NCBI RefSeq assembly: GCF_017581965.1
Contig: NZ_JAGEVF010000009.1
Location: 107,933 to 171,932, forward strand
Reading direction: 5' to 3'
Length of the DNA: 64,000 bases
DNA from: Winogradskyella pelagia
GTDB lineage: Bacteria; Bacteroidota; Bacteroidia; Flavobacteriales; Flavobacteriaceae
Below the pieces are notes generated by a model. That model ran no database searches. It saw only the letters and a list, made by a program, of their open reading frames with translations, and was not told the DNA's origin. This document shows, piece by piece, positions 45,393-54,770 of this stretch; positions within the stretch are counted from its first letter, which is position 1, and each line of letters starts with the position of its first letter. The position numbers and the translations under genes were made by a program.

Positions 45393-46233
45393 AGTTATTA
45401 AGCCTGGTTTTTATACTACCATTCAGGATTTGGGTCGATTAGGCTATGGAGCTCATGGTGTGCCAGTGTCTGGCAGTATGGACATGTATTCTGCTAAATT
45501 CGCAAATTTATTACTTGGTAATACAGAAGAGGCTGCAGTTTTGGAAATCACCATAATTGGTCCAACTTTAAAGTTTCTTTCCCCAACAACCATAGCGATT
45601 GTTGGAGCGCCAATGCGCCCTAAATTAAATGGAATCGCAATAAACAACAACCAGCCACTAGCACTTAAGTCAAATGATATCTTAAGTTTTGGACCTTCTG
45701 TGAATGGTGCACGTTGTTACATAGCCATAAAAGGTGGTTTTAATACACCATTAGTTTTGGGCAGCCGCAGTTTTTATGAAGGTATCACCGAATTTCCAAA
45801 GATAAACAAGGGTGAAATAATACCGTATCTTTCTATAGACAAGGAACTGGCAAAAAAAAATGCGAGTTTAAAATATGACGAAACTGTCTTAACAACTAAG
45901 TTTTTGAATGTTTCATTTGGTCCAGAATATCATTTGCTTAGCAGGTCACAACAAGATGAGATTTGGAGCTCTCAGTTTGTTGTTTCAAAATTTAATAATC
46001 GAATGGCGTATCAGTTAGAGAATTTAATAGATAACGATGCAAAGAACATTATCACAGCACCTGTTTTACCTGGGACGGTGCAGCTTACACCATCTGGTCA
46101 ATTAATTGTATTGATGCGAGATGCTCAAACAACAGGTGGTTATCCTAGGATACTACAGTTAACTGATAAATCTATTAATGCTTTAAGTCAAAAAACAGTT
46201 GGAAACTACATAAAGTTTAGACGAATTGCCTAA
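45385..46233 (+). CDS. pxpC: 5-oxoprolinase subunit C (KipA-like)
   Basis: 282 residues of the allophanate-hydrolase subunit 2/biotin-dependent carboxylase-like family. Begins EVIKPGFYTTIQDLGRLGYG, then GVPVSGSMDMYSAKFANLLL, ARCYIAIKGGFNTPLVLGSR, PGTVQLTPSGQLIVLMRDAQ and TTGGYPRILQL. Overlaps pxpB. The complete set A, B, C plus the transporter strongly supports oxoproline use. Ends 89 bases before the next, unrelated gene. Confidence 0.92.
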   Translation: MTEVIKPGFYTTIQDLGRLGYGAHGVPVSGSMDMYSAKFANLLLGNTEEAAVLEITIIGPTLKFLSPTTIAIVGAPMRPKLNGIAINNNQPLALKSNDILSFGPSVNGARCYIAIKGGFNTPLVLGSRSFYEGITEFPKINKGEIIPYLSIDKELAKKNASLKYDETVLTTKFLNVSFGPEYHLLSRSQQDEIWSSQFVVSKFNNRMAYQLENLIDNDAKNIITAPVLPGTVQLTPSGQLIVLMRDAQTTGGYPRILQLTDKSINALSQKTVGNYIKFRRIA

Positions 46234-46322
46234 TAATGTAAGAAATTAAATCACCATAATTTTTTTTGAGAAAATTATTCTCTACTTTCGGAAAACTATT
46301 AATTAACTAAAACTATCTCTTC

Positions 46323-46835
46323 ATGAAAAATTTCTTATCCCTTATCGTAGGTATTATTGTTGGCGGAGCCTTAATGTATTATTTCGGCTCAAAGGATGAC
46401 ATTAAAGAAATGGCCCAAGAAATCAGACCAAATGGTTTAATAAGTCCTGCAGAGGCAAAAGTTCTCGACCAGGCCTATACTATTAAGCATAATATTATCA
46501 ATGATTCACTATTTAAAAAGAGCACCAACGGTGGAGATAACCGTTCTTCTTGGTTTGCATTAGAGGATGTAGAAGGCTATATACAGTTTGCCAAAAAGGA
46601 AGCTGGTACATTGGGCTATACTTTGGATGGCTTGAGAGTCTATTTAGGGTCTTATCCAAACTCTAAGGGAGAGACAGGTTTAACTACCGTATTTTTTATT
46701 CCTACAGGAAAGCAAAATGTATCTGACGGAAGTATGTTTACCTTGCCTCAAGGTGGTGGTAGTGATATACCAGGAGGTAGTGGCTTAAATCGAGGATCTA
46801 GTGGTCAACCTCCAAGTAATAACTATCCGCAGTAA
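46323..46835 (+). CDS. Single-pass membrane protein of unknown function
   Basis: 170 residues. One N-terminal helix (LSLIVGIIVGGALMYYFG, about residues 4-21). Middle region has a globular look (SPAEAKVLDQAYTIKHNII, SSWFALEDVEGYIQFAKKEA, GLRVYLGSYPNSKGETGLTT). The C-terminal 35 residues are a Gly/Ser/Pro-rich tail (PQGGGSDIPGGSGLNRGSS). Hypothetical in flavobacteria as far as I recognise. It is followed 24 bases on by the membrane-kinase pair, so it may be co-transcribed. Confidence 0.62.
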   Translation: MKNFLSLIVGIIVGGALMYYFGSKDDIKEMAQEIRPNGLISPAEAKVLDQAYTIKHNIINDSLFKKSTNGGDNRSSWFALEDVEGYIQFAKKEAGTLGYTLDGLRVYLGSYPNSKGETGLTTVFFIPTGKQNVSDGSMFTLPQGGGSDIPGGSGLNRGSSGQPPSNNYPQ

Positions 46836-46859
46836 TTATTATCAATTACAATTTACACC

Positions 46860-47555
46860 ATGAATCTAATTCATCATTATGTTGAATTAATTGCCGCTTT
46901 ATGTGGATCTTTTTATTGGTTTAAAACTAGGGATAGACGTACGCTTCCGTTTATTTGGTACCTGTGGCTTACAGTTACAGTAGAGACCCTAGCGCTATAT
47001 CCCTACTTTTATGATATTGATAATTGGTTTTTTAATTATTTGGAGAACTCTGTAATGAAAAGAAATACCTGGCTGTATAATTTATATTCTATTTTAGGAC
47101 TTATTTTAGTTGGTCTTTTTTTCTACAGACATATACACCATAGGTTGTCCAAAAACATCATTGCACTGAGTGTTGCAGTTTCAACAGTATTTACCATAAT
47201 TTATTTTATTGTTAGTGGTGACTTTTTTAAAATGACCTTACCTTACGATATGGCAGTTCAAACAGTTGCAATTTTTATTATTGTTTTATTCTACTATAGG
47301 GAACTACTGCAAAGTGATAAGATACTTGATTTTTACAAATCTCATATTTTCTATATAGGCTCAGCTTTTATGTTGTGGAATATCTGCTTAACACCGCTCT
47401 TTATTTTTGATGGGTATTTTAATCCATCTAATTCAGAATTTATTCAATTCAGAATAAACGTTTTACTTGTTTCAAACTTATTATTGTACGTATGCTACTC
47501 TTTTGCCTTTTTAAATACCTTATATCACAAAAACAGATTAGTGCTGAGGAAATAG
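46860..47555 (+). CDS. Seven-helix membrane protein upstream of a histidine kinase
   Basis: 231 residues, highly hydrophobic with about seven predicted helices (for example LIHHYVELIAALCGSFYWF, LYSILGLILVGLFFYRH, IIALSVAVSTVFTIIYFIV, MLWNICLTPLFIFDGYF, INVLLVSNLLLYVCYSF). No known family recognised. The following histidine kinase starts 5 bases after the stop, so the two probably form a sensor module, with this protein as the membrane input part. Confidence 0.65.
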   Translation: MNLIHHYVELIAALCGSFYWFKTRDRRTLPFIWYLWLTVTVETLALYPYFYDIDNWFFNYLENSVMKRNTWLYNLYSILGLILVGLFFYRHIHHRLSKNIIALSVAVSTVFTIIYFIVSGDFFKMTLPYDMAVQTVAIFIIVLFYYRELLQSDKILDFYKSHIFYIGSAFMLWNICLTPLFIFDGYFNPSNSEFIQFRINVLLVSNLLLYVCYSFAFLNTLYHKNRLVLRK

Positions 47556-47560
47556 CACTG

Positions 47561-48316
47561 ATGTCTTATGTGATATTTTTCACATTAGCATTGTCAGTTG
47601 TTTTTGTTGCATTTTTTATCGCATTTCAAAAACGCAAGAATCAATTGATTCTGGATAAAATAGAACAGCAAAAAGCCTTTGATGAAGAATTAATTAAAAC
47701 CCAGCAAGAAATTCAAGAAGAAACCTTAGGACATATTGGTAGAGAATTACATGATAATATTGGGCAAATGCTTGTGATGTCTTCGATGCAGATGAATGCA
47801 GCCGCTAAAGTTGTAGGTGGTGAAGCAAAGATAAAAGTTGATAATGCGGCAGAAACTCTAAAAATTACTTTAGAGGAAGTGAGAGCCTTGTCAAAGTCAT
47901 TAAATAGTGATGTGATTTTTAATTTAGGTTTTGATGTGTCCTTAACTAATGAAATAAATAGGATCAATAAATCAGGTTTAATTGATTCTAATATTGCAAT
48001 ATCTGGTGTGAAAGTGAATTTTGAAAACAAAAAAGATGAACTTATTTTATTTAGAATTTTTCAAGAATTTTCTGCAAATACTTTAAAATATTCCGAGGCT
48101 AAAAACTTAACTCTATCCTTAAATTACCTTAAAGATCAGCTTGAAATCACAATGAAAAACAACGGGATTGGTTTTGATGTGAATAACATAAGAAAAGGTT
48201 CCGGAATACTAAATATGAAAAAAAGAGCAAAATTAATTAATGCTGATTTTCAGTTAGAATCTAAATCTGGGGTAGGGACCACTCTTAAGTTGATATATCC
48301 TTACCGAACTATTTAA
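47561..48316 (+). CDS. Membrane sensor histidine kinase (HisKA_3/NarL-type)
   Basis: About 251 residues from ATG 47561; a frame from 47492 overlapping the upstream gene is less likely. One N-terminal helix (MSYVIFFTLALSVVFVAFFI), a coiled-coil linker (EQQKAFDEELIKTQQEIQ), then HisKA_3: GRELHDNIGQML with the phosphoacceptor His. The ATPase part has FQEFSANTLKYSEA (N box), NNGIGFD and SGVGTTLKLIY (G boxes). No response regulator is adjacent; the 3' end overlaps the convergent RluA-type gene by 4 bases. Confidence 0.88.
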   Translation: MSYVIFFTLALSVVFVAFFIAFQKRKNQLILDKIEQQKAFDEELIKTQQEIQEETLGHIGRELHDNIGQMLVMSSMQMNAAAKVVGGEAKIKVDNAAETLKITLEEVRALSKSLNSDVIFNLGFDVSLTNEINRINKSGLIDSNIAISGVKVNFENKKDELILFRIFQEFSANTLKYSEAKNLTLSLNYLKDQLEITMKNNGIGFDVNNIRKGSGILNMKKRAKLINADFQLESKSGVGTTLKLIYPYRTI

Positions 48317-49014
48317 TCAGTACAAGCGCTCCATAAGGGGTCATCAGGCAAAGGAGCTGACAAAGCTATGTCTTCTTTTTTAACAGGATGAATAAATTCT
48401 AAAGTTCTTGCATGCAAACTTATGCTCCCGTCTTTATTACTTCGATTAAAACCATATTTTAAGTCCCCTTTAATAGGACAACCAATAGAAGCTAACTGCG
48501 TCCTGATTTGATGATGCCTTCCGGTTTCTAAATCTATTTCTAATAAATAGAAGTTATGCAGCGACTTAATTATTTTGTAGTGTAAAATAGCCTTTTTACT
48601 TCCGCTTACTTCTTTAGGGAAAGCTGTAGATTTATTGTTTTTAGGATTCTTTCTTAACCAGTGCATTAAAGTGTCTTGCAATTTAGGTGGTGTATTCTTT
48701 ACAAGTGCCCAATATGTTTTTTTTGCTTTTTTTTCAGAGAATAGTTTGTTAAGCCTTGGCAATGCTTTGCTCGTTTTAGCAAAAAGCACAATTCCAGTGG
48801 TGGGTCTATCTAATCTATGTACTACACCCAAATAGACATTCCCAGGCTTATTGTATTTGGCTTTTAAATAGGATTTTACAATTTCGCTTAAGGGTTCATC
48901 TCCGGTTTTATCACCTTGGACAATATCTCCAGCTCTTTTGTTAACGACTATAATATGGTTGTCCTCATAAAGAACTTGAAGATTAGATTTAGTAGAATGG
49001 ATTTTGGAGCTCAA
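48313..49014 (-). CDS. RluA-family 23S rRNA/tRNA pseudouridine synthase
   Basis: 233 residues. The RluA hallmark HRLDRPTTG has the catalytic Asp69, followed by FAKTSKALPRLNKLFSEKKA, ETGRHHQIRTQLASIGCPI, KGDLKYGF and SLHARTLEFIHP. No separate S4 domain is visible before it, as in short RluA-like members (TruC or RluC-like group). Start TTG 49014. The gene is 8 bases from panB, same strand, and is probably co-transcribed. Target uridine cannot be assigned by eye. Confidence 0.9.
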   Translation of the reverse strand: MSSKIHSTKSNLQVLYEDNHIIVVNKRAGDIVQGDKTGDEPLSEIVKSYLKAKYNKPGNVYLGVVHRLDRPTTGIVLFAKTSKALPRLNKLFSEKKAKKTYWALVKNTPPKLQDTLMHWLRKNPKNNKSTAFPKEVSGSKKAILHYKIIKSLHNFYLLEIDLETGRHHQIRTQLASIGCPIKGDLKYGFNRSNKDGSISLHARTLEFIHPVKKEDIALSAPLPDDPLWSACTD

Positions 49015-49022
49015 CTTCTATT

Positions 49023-49841
49023 TTAATACTGTTCATTATCGTTGGGAAAATCTAAAGACTTAACATCACTCGCATATTGAGATATGGCATCAGTCATTTC
49101 TTCAAAGAGATTCATATACCTACGCAGAAAACGAGGGTTAAACTCATGTGTCATCCCCAACATATCATGTAAAACCAGAACTTGGCCATCCACACCATCA
49201 CCAGCACCAATTCCTATTACTGGGATAGATACACTCTCAGCGACTTCTTTAGCAAGTGCTGCCGGGATTTTTTCTAATACTATGGCGAAGCATCCAGCTT
49301 TTTCTAGCATTAAGGCATCTTCTTTTAGCTGTTTTGCTTCTTCCTCTTCTTTGGCTCTTACGGTATAGGTGCCGAATTTATATATGGATTGAGGCGTTAA
49401 TCCCAGGTGGCCCATAACAGGAATACCTGCATTAAGGATACGTTTTATGGATTCTTTAATTTCTTTTCCACCTTCTAATTTAACCGCGTGGCCACCGCTC
49501 TCCTTCATAATCCTTATGGCTGACCTCAGGGCTTCTTTAGGGTCACTTTGGTAGGTGCCAAAAGGTAAGTCTACAACTACGAGACAACGGTTTATAGCAC
49601 GCACAACAGATGAAGCGTGATATATCATTTGATCTAAGGTGATAGGTAACGTGGTTTCGTGCCCTGCCATTACATTACTTGCAGAATCTCCAACTAAAAT
49701 GACATCTATACCTGCGCCATCTACAATTTTTGCCATGGTATAATCATATGCCGTAAGCATTGATATTTTTTCGCCCTTAGATTTCATATCTACGAGGGTT
49801 TTTACAGTGATGCGTTTATATTCTTTCTTTGCTATTGACAT
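49023..49841 (-). CDS. panB: Ketopantoate hydroxymethyltransferase
   Basis: 272 residues. PanB transfers a hydroxymethyl group from 5,10-methylene-THF to 2-oxoisovalerate, the first committed step of pantothenate synthesis. Motifs: [84 protein letters not shown]. Start ATG 49841. Divergent from the NTF2-like gene across 103 bases, which contain two copies of TTTTGTT-A/T-AA but no symmetric dyad. Confidence 0.94.
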   Translation of the reverse strand: MSIAKKEYKRITVKTLVDMKSKGEKISMLTAYDYTMAKIVDGAGIDVILVGDSASNVMAGHETTLPITLDQMIYHASSVVRAINRCLVVVDLPFGTYQSDPKEALRSAIRIMKESGGHAVKLEGGKEIKESIKRILNAGIPVMGHLGLTPQSIYKFGTYTVRAKEEEEAKQLKEDALMLEKAGCFAIVLEKIPAALAKEVAESVSIPVIGIGAGDGVDGQVLVLHDMLGMTHEFNPRFLRRYMNLFEEMTDAISQYASDVKSLDFPNDNEQY

Positions 49842-49944
49842 TTCATTTAAATTAGTAGGGATAAAAATAACGAGTTTTGTTAAACTTTTGTTTAATGCGG
49901 CTAAAAAACAACGAAACCATTAATTTCAACACAAATCTTAAATC

Positions 49945-50406
49945 ATGAAATATTTAGTTTTTATACTGCTTACTTTTTATTCAGTGGTGATTTCGGCACA
50001 GAATTCGGAATCAAATGAAGTAAAACAAGTCATACTTAATTTTTTTGAAGCGTTTCATCAGCAAGACTCTACAGAATTAAAAAAAATGGTAACTAAAGAT
50101 ATTGTGATGCAAAGTATAGGAAAGGATCAAGCTGGCAAAACAATTTTAAATATTACGGACTTTAATAAGTTCGTGTCTTCAATTGCTAGTATTCCTAAAG
50201 AAAATTCGTTTGAAGAAAAGTTATTGGACTTTTCAATACAAATAGATGGCGATATGGCCAATGCTTGGACGCCTTACGAATTTTGGTATAACGGTAGCTT
50301 TAGTCATTGTGGTGTTAATTCGTTTCAGTTAATGAGGCTAAATGGAATTTGGAAAATTATTTATCTAGTAGATACGAGACGAAAAACAGATTGTAAAAAG
50401 TTTTAA
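49945..50406 (+). CDS. Secreted NTF2/SnoaL-like protein
   Basis: 153 residues with signal peptide YLVFILLTFYSVVISAQ. Then an NTF2-like fold typical of DUF4440/SnoaL: VKQVILNFFEAFHQQDSTEL, DMANAWTPYEFWYNGSFSHC, and the final strand NGIWKIIYLVDTRR. Such domains bind small ligands or act as isomerase-like pockets; here the function is unknown. It is followed by a strong bidirectional terminator shared with the convergent collagen-like gene. Confidence 0.78.
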   Translation: MKYLVFILLTFYSVVISAQNSESNEVKQVILNFFEAFHQQDSTELKKMVTKDIVMQSIGKDQAGKTILNITDFNKFVSSIASIPKENSFEEKLLDFSIQIDGDMANAWTPYEFWYNGSFSHCGVNSFQLMRLNGIWKIIYLVDTRRKTDCKKF

Positions 50407-50436
50407 AAAAAAGCCCAATTAGGATTGGGCTTTTTT
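50405..50436. terminator. Bidirectional Rho-independent terminator
   Basis: Stem GCCCAAT / ATTGGGC (50413-50419 with 50424-50430) with a 4-base loop, flanked by A-run on the left and T-run on the right, so it works on both strands. It separates the NTF2-like gene from the convergent collagen-like gene. Confidence 0.92.
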
Positions 50437-50460
50437 AATCTTTATAAATGAATCAAAGTT

Positions 50461-50994
50461 TTACTCCATCCAATTGACATTATCTAAGGCTAATACCGTA
50501 TTGATATCAGAAACATCGATACCATTTATGGCATCTGCTGGCAAAATAACAAATCGAAACACTTGATCTTGTGTAAATTCTGAACCTAATGTGGAAAGAT
50601 CAAAATTACCATCTATCAATAATTCGACATCCGCAAATGTGTGGTTAAAAACGTATTGAATAATGTCAGTACCATTTAAGAAAAAGTTTTGAGGTAAAGC
50701 AGACCAAGCTTCTGTTGGGATACCATCGATGGTTACAATGGCTTCTAATCGGTACACTAATACTACATCACTATCAAGAATATCAAACGGTAAGTTGACG
50801 AACGTTTCTTGTAAACCAGTATCATTGAAATACTGAAAATCTACGGTTCGTTCAAAAGACAGTGCAGCGTATTCGTCCGCATTAAGTCCATCCTGTCCAT
50901 TAAATCCTGGAGGTCCAGGAATTCCTTGTGGACCTTCACAAGTAAAGAACATTGCAGAGAGGGTTAAAATAATTACATAAGAAATTTTTTTCAT
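50461..50994 (-). CDS. Collagen-like lipoprotein
   Basis: 177 residues. Lipoprotein signal (SYVIILTLSAMFFTC), then a short collagen tract of about six Gly-X-Y triplets (GPQGIPGPPGFNGQDGLN) right after the acylated Cys. The rest (about 140 residues) is a beta-rich domain (FERTVDFQYFNDTG, VVLVYRLEAIVTIDG, IQYVFNHTFADVELLIDG). Common in flavobacteria with unknown function; the collagen part may act as a spacer off the outer membrane. Ends at the shared terminator. Confidence 0.78.
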   Translation of the reverse strand: MKKISYVIILTLSAMFFTCEGPQGIPGPPGFNGQDGLNADEYAALSFERTVDFQYFNDTGLQETFVNLPFDILDSDVVLVYRLEAIVTIDGIPTEAWSALPQNFFLNGTDIIQYVFNHTFADVELLIDGNFDLSTLGSEFTQDQVFRFVILPADAINGIDVSDINTVLALDNVNWME

Positions 50995-51070
50995 AATACT
51001 AAGATTTTGATTAGATAAAGCAAATGACGTACCAAAAATCTAGAAATAGAGATTATTTTTAATTTTTTTT

Positions 51071-51097
51071 ATGACATCGTGTCATATTTTTTGTCAT
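51071..51097. promoter_or_regulatory. ATGACA/TGTCAT dyad upstream of dnaK
   Basis: ATGACA-TCG-TGTCAT (51071-51085) is an inverted repeat with a 3-base spacer; another TGTCAT follows at 51092-51097. It lies about 75-100 bases before dnaK in the region divergent from the collagen-like gene. The same half-site occurs in the tilS-region palindrome. It could be an operator of dnaK; the regulator is unknown. Confidence 0.4.
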
Positions 51098-51168
51098 GGC
51101 ATAATCATTGACTTAAACATATCGAATTAAAAAAATAAAACACAACACAATAAAGAATATAAACTATT

Positions 51169-53079
51169 ATGAGTAAAATTATTGGAATTGATTTAGGTAC
51201 AACAAACTCTTGTGTCTCCGTAATGGAAGGTAACGAGCCAGTTGTAATACCTAACGCAGAAGGAAAAAGAACTACGCCTTCGGTTATAGCATTTGTTGAA
51301 GGCGGAGAAATAAAGGTTGGTGATCCGGCAAAAAGACAAGCGGTAACTAACCCAACTAAAACGGTTTATTCTATAAAGCGTTTTATGGGTAACAAATATT
51401 CTGAAACCAAAAGTGAAGCAGAGCGCGTTCCTTACAAAGTGGTAAAGGGTGATAATGATACGCCTAGAGTTGATATCGATGGGCGATTATACACACCTCA
51501 AGAATTATCGGCAATGATTCTTCAAAAGATGAAGAAAACTGCTGAAGATTATTTAGGTGCTGACGTAACGCGCGCTGTTATAACGGTGCCTGCATATTTT
51601 AATGATGCGCAACGTCAAGCTACTAAAGAAGCTGGAGAAATTGCCGGACTAAAGGTTGAGCGTATTATTAATGAGCCTACAGCGGCAGCATTAGCTTACG
51701 GATTGGACAAAAAATCTACAGATCAAAAAATCGTGGTATTTGATTTCGGTGGTGGTACACATGATGTATCTATCCTAGAATTAGGGGATGGTGTATTTGA
51801 AGTATTATCAACTGACGGAGATACTCACTTAGGTGGTGATGATGTAGATGAAAGAATCATAGATTGGTTGGCAGAAGAGTTTATTGCAGATGAAGATATG
51901 GACTTACGTAAAGACCCAATGGCTCTGCAGAGACTTAAAGAAGCGGCAGAAAAAGCTAAGATTGAATTATCTTCTTCATCTCAGACAGAAATCAACTTAC
52001 CTTATGTTACAGCTACTGCTAGCGGACCAAAACACTTGGTAAGAACATTATCACGTTCTAAGTTTGAGCAGTTAATAGACGACTTGATTAAAAGAACCAT
52101 AGAGCCTTGTGAGTCTGCGTTAAAAGCGGCTGGTTTATCAAAAGCTGATATCGACGAGATTATTCTTGTTGGTGGTTCAACACGAATTCCTGCAGTCGTT
52201 ACTGCAGTTGAAAAATTCTTTGGAAAAGCACCAAGCAAAGGTGTAAACCCAGATGAAGTAGTTTCTTTAGGTGCTGGTATTCAGGGTGGAGTATTAACAG
52301 GTGATGTTAAAGATGTATTGTTATTAGATGTTACGCCATTATCTCTTGGAATTGAAACCATGGGCAATGTAATGACTAAATTAATTGAGGCCAATACAAC
52401 CATTCCTACTAAGAAATCTCAAGTATTCTCAACAGCGGCAGACAATCAGCCATCGGTAGAGATTCATGTATTACAGGGTGAACGTCCTATGGCGGCAGAT
52501 AATAAAACAATTGGTCGTTTCCATTTAGATGGAATTCCACCAGCAAGACGAGGAACACCTCAGATTGAAGTAACGTTTGACATTGATGCTAATGGTATCA
52601 TTAAAGTATCTGCAGAGGATAAAGCTACTGGTAAGAAGCAAGATATCCGTATTGAGGCATCTTCAGGTTTAACAGAGGATGAAATCCAAAAAATGAAAGC
52701 TGAGGCTGAAGCCAATGCAGAGGCAGATGCCAAAGCCAAAGAAACAGCGGAAAAGTTGAATCAAGCCGATGCTATGATTTTTCAAACAGAAAGTCAATTA
52801 ACTGAATTTGGTGATAAATTATCTGATGATAAGAAAAAACCAATTGAGGATGCACTGGAGGAATTGAAAAAGGCTTATGAGTCTAAGGATATCGCAGTTA
52901 TAGAGCCAGCCTTAGAGAAAATAAATGAAGCTTGGAAAGTAGCGAGTGAAGAAATGTACAAGGCTCAAGCTGAAGCGCAGCAAGGTGGTGCTCAACCCGG
53001 ACCAGATGCAAGTCAGAATGGACAACCGTCTGACGAAAGCAGTGATGTTGAGGATGTTGACTTTGAAGAAGTGAAGTAA
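51169..53079 (+). CDS. dnaK: Chaperone DnaK (Hsp70)
   Basis: 636 residues. ATP-driven folding chaperone. N-terminal [17 protein letters not shown], phosphate-loop [20 protein letters not shown], then [42 protein letters not shown], and the substrate-binding domain with the lid and a Gln/Ser-rich acidic tail ending [11 protein letters not shown] start 51169. A single gene here: no grpE or dnaJ beside it. A clear terminator follows at 53109. Confidence 0.97.
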   Translation: MSKIIGIDLGTTNSCVSVMEGNEPVVIPNAEGKRTTPSVIAFVEGGEIKVGDPAKRQAVTNPTKTVYSIKRFMGNKYSETKSEAERVPYKVVKGDNDTPRVDIDGRLYTPQELSAMILQKMKKTAEDYLGADVTRAVITVPAYFNDAQRQATKEAGEIAGLKVERIINEPTAAALAYGLDKKSTDQKIVVFDFGGGTHDVSILELGDGVFEVLSTDGDTHLGGDDVDERIIDWLAEEFIADEDMDLRKDPMALQRLKEAAEKAKIELSSSSQTEINLPYVTATASGPKHLVRTLSRSKFEQLIDDLIKRTIEPCESALKAAGLSKADIDEIILVGGSTRIPAVVTAVEKFFGKAPSKGVNPDEVVSLGAGIQGGVLTGDVKDVLLLDVTPLSLGIETMGNVMTKLIEANTTIPTKKSQVFSTAADNQPSVEIHVLQGERPMAADNKTIGRFHLDGIPPARRGTPQIEVTFDIDANGIIKVSAEDKATGKKQDIRIEASSGLTEDEIQKMKAEAEANAEADAKAKETAEKLNQADAMIFQTESQLTEFGDKLSDDKKKPIEDALEELKKAYESKDIAVIEPALEKINEAWKVASEEMYKAQAEAQQGGAQPGPDASQNGQPSDESSDVEDVDFEEVK

Positions 53080-53108
53080 CTCTCTATCTGAAATATATTT
53101 AAATGAAG

Positions 53109-53138
53109 CGCAACCATTAATTTGGTTGCGTTTTTTTT
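53109..53138 (+). terminator. Rho-independent terminator after dnaK
   Basis: Stem CGCAACCA / TGGTTGCG (53109-53116 with 53123-53130), loop TTAATT, followed by a T8 run at 53131-53138. It lies 30 bases after the dnaK stop and isolates the next gene cluster from dnaK transcription. Confidence 0.92.
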
Positions 53139-53249
53139 ATTACATTTCACGGTTTTACTGTTTGTAGTAAACACTCCACCGTTAATCGGATAATTTAAAA
53201 AATGATCAATGAAATCACTAGCTTTAACCACTTAAAAACCTCAAATCTT

Positions 53250-54116
53250 ATGGAAAAATTGATTATCAATTTCACACCAACAGGGATGATTCCTACAAAG
53301 GACATGACACCTCATGTACCTGTTACCGTAAATGAAATTGTTGAAGATGTTCACAAGGCCTATGAAATAGGTATTACAATGGTGCATATTCATGCTAGAG
53401 ATGAAGCTACTGGTGTACCAACCTACAAAAAGGAAGTCTATGCCGATATTATTGCTGGCATACGTAAATATGCTCCAGACTTGGTTATTTGTGCATCTCT
53501 TAGTGGACGTAATTTTAATACACTCGATAAACGTTCAGACGTACTTCATTTAGAAGGCGACTTAAAACCAGATATGGGAAGTTTAACCTTGAGCTCTTTA
53601 AATTTTAATAAAGTGGCCAGTATGAATGCGCCAGGTATGATAGAGGATTTAGCCAATGTCATGAAGGATAAGGGTATCGTACCAGAGCTCGAAGTTTTTG
53701 ATGTTGGTATGATAAACTTTGGGAAATATTTAGTTAAGAAAAAAATTATCGAAGCACCATTATATTATAATCTACTATTCGGAAACATTGCCTGCGCCCA
53801 ATCTAATCTATTGCATACAGGTGTGATGCTCAATGATGTTCAAAATGATGCGTTTGTGAGTATAGCAGGTATTGGAAACAGTCAATTAATGATGAATTCA
53901 TTAGCAATTGCTATTGGAAAAGGGGTAAGAGTTGGTTTAGAAGATAACATTTGGTTTGATGCTGAGCGTACGCGCTTAGCAACGAATGCAGAACTCATTG
54001 AACGTATACATGTTATCGCCAAGGCCAACAACAGGTCAATTATGTCACCAACTGAATTTCGAAAAGAAATGCAGATGGAACCAGGACATGGACGTTACGG
54101 ACGTGTATACAGCTAG
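53250..54116 (+). CDS. BKACE-family beta-keto acid cleavage enzyme
   Basis: About 288 residues from ATG 53250; a longer frame from 53202 adds 16 residues that look non-conserved. DUF849/BKACE family (3-keto-5-aminohexanoate cleavage-like): MEKLIINFTPTGMIPTKD, TMVHIHARDEATG (zinc-binding HxH, His46/His48), ICASLSGRN, LEVFDVGMI, GVRVGLEDNIWF. BKACEs cleave a beta-keto acid with acetyl-CoA to acetoacetate and an acyl-CoA. No lysine-fermentation partner is near; instead it heads the GNAT/ATP-grasp cluster, so the substrate is probably not the lysine-pathway one. Confidence 0.9.
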   Translation: MEKLIINFTPTGMIPTKDMTPHVPVTVNEIVEDVHKAYEIGITMVHIHARDEATGVPTYKKEVYADIIAGIRKYAPDLVICASLSGRNFNTLDKRSDVLHLEGDLKPDMGSLTLSSLNFNKVASMNAPGMIEDLANVMKDKGIVPELEVFDVGMINFGKYLVKKKIIEAPLYYNLLFGNIACAQSNLLHTGVMLNDVQNDAFVSIAGIGNSQLMMNSLAIAIGKGVRVGLEDNIWFDAERTRLATNAELIERIHVIAKANNRSIMSPTEFRKEMQMEPGHGRYGRVYS

Positions 54117-54122
54117 TACATT

Positions 54123-54770
54123 ATGGAAGGCAATAAATCTGGTTTAAAATATCGCATCCAATGGATGACTAATATCATTAAGCATGGTCTGTTTTGGCAC
54201 GGTGTTAGAAATAATTTAGCTAAAATTGGACTAGACTTCATGCCTTATTATTGGGTGCAAGAGGCAACAGAAGCTTTTACGCCTCCAGAGATTAGAGGTG
54301 AGGATAAAGATTTTGAATTATTGGTTTTTGGTGAGGAAGAGATTGCCTTCATCAAAAGTACTATCATTGGGATCGAGGATAAGGACTTATTTTCTAACCT
54401 TAAAGATGGTGAACTCTGTATTGGATTAAAGAATAGGGGTAACATAGCAGCTTATATGTTCATAAAACGGAAACCATTTGTTTTTAGGCAGCGCCATTTC
54501 AACTTAAAATCTAACGAGAGCTATCTTCATAGTATGTACACTTTTGAAGACTACAGAGGAAAAAATATTGCACCATACTTGCGTTACCACAGTTATAAAC
54601 ATCTTCAAAAAGAGGGTGTTGATACATTCCTTAGTGTAAGCGAGTATTTTAATAAATCAACAATACGGTTTAAGAGTAAATTAAAGTCTAAACCCTTGAA
54701 ACTATACTTAAGCTTAATGCTTTTTAAGCGATGGACTTTAAATTTTACACTGAAGACCTATAAGCCATAG
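54123..54770 (+). CDS. GNAT-like acyltransferase, copy 1
   Basis: 215 residues. N-terminal helical part (YRIQWMTNIIKHGLFWHGVR), then a GNAT-like fold: the acyl-CoA motif is DYRGKNIAPYLRY (RGKNIA at 145-150, cf. the usual R/Q-x-x-G-x-G/A), with EYFNKSTIRF as the later beta-bulge region. No signal peptide. Acyl donor and acceptor are unknown. It is followed immediately by a paralogue (overlapping by one base), and both lie between the BKACE and ATP-grasp genes. Confidence 0.75.
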   Translation: MEGNKSGLKYRIQWMTNIIKHGLFWHGVRNNLAKIGLDFMPYYWVQEATEAFTPPEIRGEDKDFELLVFGEEEIAFIKSTIIGIEDKDLFSNLKDGELCIGLKNRGNIAAYMFIKRKPFVFRQRHFNLKSNESYLHSMYTFEDYRGKNIAPYLRYHSYKHLQKEGVDTFLSVSEYFNKSTIRFKSKLKSKPLKLYLSLMLFKRWTLNFTLKTYKP

